In this document: positions 51,297-51,726 of the stretch, piece after piece | Layout: the number at the start of each line of letters is the position of its first letter | Numbering within the stretch: position 1 is the first letter of the stretch | Origin: Oscillospiraceae bacterium | GTDB taxonomy: Bacteria > Bacillota > Clostridia > Oscillospirales > Acutalibacteraceae | Direction: 5' to 3' | Length of the DNA: 51,726 nucleotides | NCBI GenBank assembly: GCA_902786285.1 | Contig: CADABX010000014.1 | Coordinates: 1-51,726 of the forward strand | Position numbers and translations under genes: made by a program | The notes under the pieces: model-generated | The model's input: the letters and a program-made list of their open reading frames with translations, nothing else | Databases searched by the model: none | Told to the model about the DNA's origin: nothing

Positions 51297-51332
51297 AGAA
51301 AAGCGGGGCTTGAAGATTTGCGCTTCAAGTCC
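51297..51332 (-). terminator. Terminator of the 63-aa membrane protein gene
   Basis: Minus strand GGACTTGAAG-CGCAAAT-CTTCAAGCCC (51306–51332) followed by GCTTTTCTTT. It lies 17 bp after the stop and upstream of the GPH gene. Confidence 0.8.
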
Positions 51333-51348
51333 CGGCGTGTCCTTTGGG

Positions 51349-51540
51349 TTATGCTACTGTGGTTTCGGAAATGAAGTCGCCGTCAAAGCAGGAGCAGGAA
51401 ACATAGTTTTCTCTGTTGTCCGCATCCTTGGCGTTCTTCTTTTCAATCAGCTTGGTCACGGCGACATACACACCGACAACAGCGGCAGCAATCGCAGCAA
51501 CGATGGCAACGATTTTGGCGATCTTTTTAAATTTCTCCAT
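51349..51540 (-). CDS. 63-aa single-pass membrane protein
   Basis: Basic N-terminus MEKFKKIAK, one Ala/Val-rich transmembrane helix (IVAIVAAIAAAVVGVYVAV), then a charged segment TKLIEKKNAKDADNRENY and a short tail containing CSCFDGDF. GGAGG nine bases upstream of the start, consensus promoter and dedicated terminator indicate a real, probably well-expressed gene. No family recognised; it precedes the GPH symporter on the same strand. Confidence 0.75.
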   Translation of the reverse strand: MEKFKKIAKIVAIVAAIAAAVVGVYVAVTKLIEKKNAKDADNRENYVSCSCFDGDFISETTVA

Positions 51541-51570
51541 AGTGGTACCTCCGTGTGTTTGATTGGTTTT

Positions 51571-51599
51571 ATTATAGCATTCCCGGCTTGTAAAGTCAA
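51571..51599 (-). promoter_or_regulatory. Promoter of the 63-aa membrane protein gene
   Basis: Minus strand TTGACT (51594–51599), 17-bp spacer, TATAAT (51571–51576). Confidence 0.82.
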
Positions 51600-51625
51600 T
51601 CGTTTTTTCGGAAAAAACGTCCGGC

Positions 51626-51726
51626 TCAATAGGTGACCGTATACTGGGTCACCGCGTCGCCGTGCATCCGTGCCGTCACGCTCATGACATAGGAGCCGTT
51701 GGCGGTGGCGTCGGTAACATACAGGC
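51626..51726 (-). CDS. C-terminal end of a protein cut by the window edge
   Basis: The open minus-strand frame ending at TGA 51626–51628 reads LYVTDATANGSYVMSVTARM, then HGDAVTQYTVTY. The alternating pattern suggests a beta-sandwich of an extracellular or carbohydrate-related protein. It is too short to assign. Confidence 0.5.
   Translation of the reverse strand, partial: LYVTDATANGSYVMSVTARMHGDAVTQYTVTY

Overview
The window looks like chromosomal DNA of a GC-rich, spore-forming member of the Clostridia, most likely an Oscillospiraceae/Oscillospirales relative. The basis is a SpoIIR-type sporulation gene, a sortase-type C-terminus (TPNTG), a TPP-riboswitch-controlled thiT, two ECF S components, the FHA–FtsW–PBP cluster, DUF1836, DUF2628, DUF4298 and DUF4474 proteins, QueH, and GGAGG-type ribosome binding sites with TTGACA/TATAAT promoters. 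I cannot name the species. No rRNA, tRNA, CRISPR array, transposase or phage gene was recognised.

Layout. 0–5 kb: ZIP metal transporter, polA and dus. 5–9 kb: an AT-rich secreted protein, a long inverted repeat, then an AbrB regulator coupled to a membrane-tethered GT1 glycosyltransferase, and an ECF S component. 9–19 kb: a truncated MocR regulator, a sortase-anchored protein, a DUF4474 protein, rimM–trmD, a 44-aa ORF, a CotH/lamin-tail lipoprotein, and DUF1836–ybaK. 19–28 kb: rlmA, an ECF sigma factor coupled to a membrane beta-propeller protein, TPP riboswitch–thiT, queH, a P-loop kinase, an esterase and trmB. 27–38 kb: FHA–ftsW–PBP, D-mannonate oxidoreductase, then a stand-alone condensation enzyme plus acyl carrier protein followed by two tandem secreted alpha/beta hydrolases with a Cys in the nucleophile elbow. 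38–52 kb: gph, glgP, prfB, a RING/DUF2628 membrane protein with galU, a GH78 rhamnosidase, a secreted protein with a CxxCGxxH tail, flavodoxin, DUF4298, a second carrier protein, spoIIR and a GPH sugar symporter.

The most unusual feature is a family of dispersed intergenic elements. At least eight sites carry two facing arrays of degenerate 7- or 8-bp repeats. Each element has its own arm flavour (GGAATTC, GGGCCAA, GGGATTGA, GCAAGATG, GTCGACA and others). Yet elements with different arms share the same internal GC-rich core (GCCGC...GCGATGCGTCAAA), and one pair of arms encloses a whole kinase gene. Arms often run into the 3' ends of genes, supplying their last codons or stop codon, and one element appears to have cut off the end of a MocR regulator.

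Functionally the window mixes housekeeping (replication, translation, tRNA/rRNA modification, cell-wall synthesis, glycogen use) with accessory genes for plant-glycan use (GH78, GPH symporter, mannonate oxidoreductase) and uncharacterised envelope or secreted proteins. Two secreted proteins share an unexplained C-terminal CxxCGxxH plus amphipathic tail, and the hydrolases end in a broadly similar amphipathic helix. All functional statements are from sequence reading alone; no database search was run.
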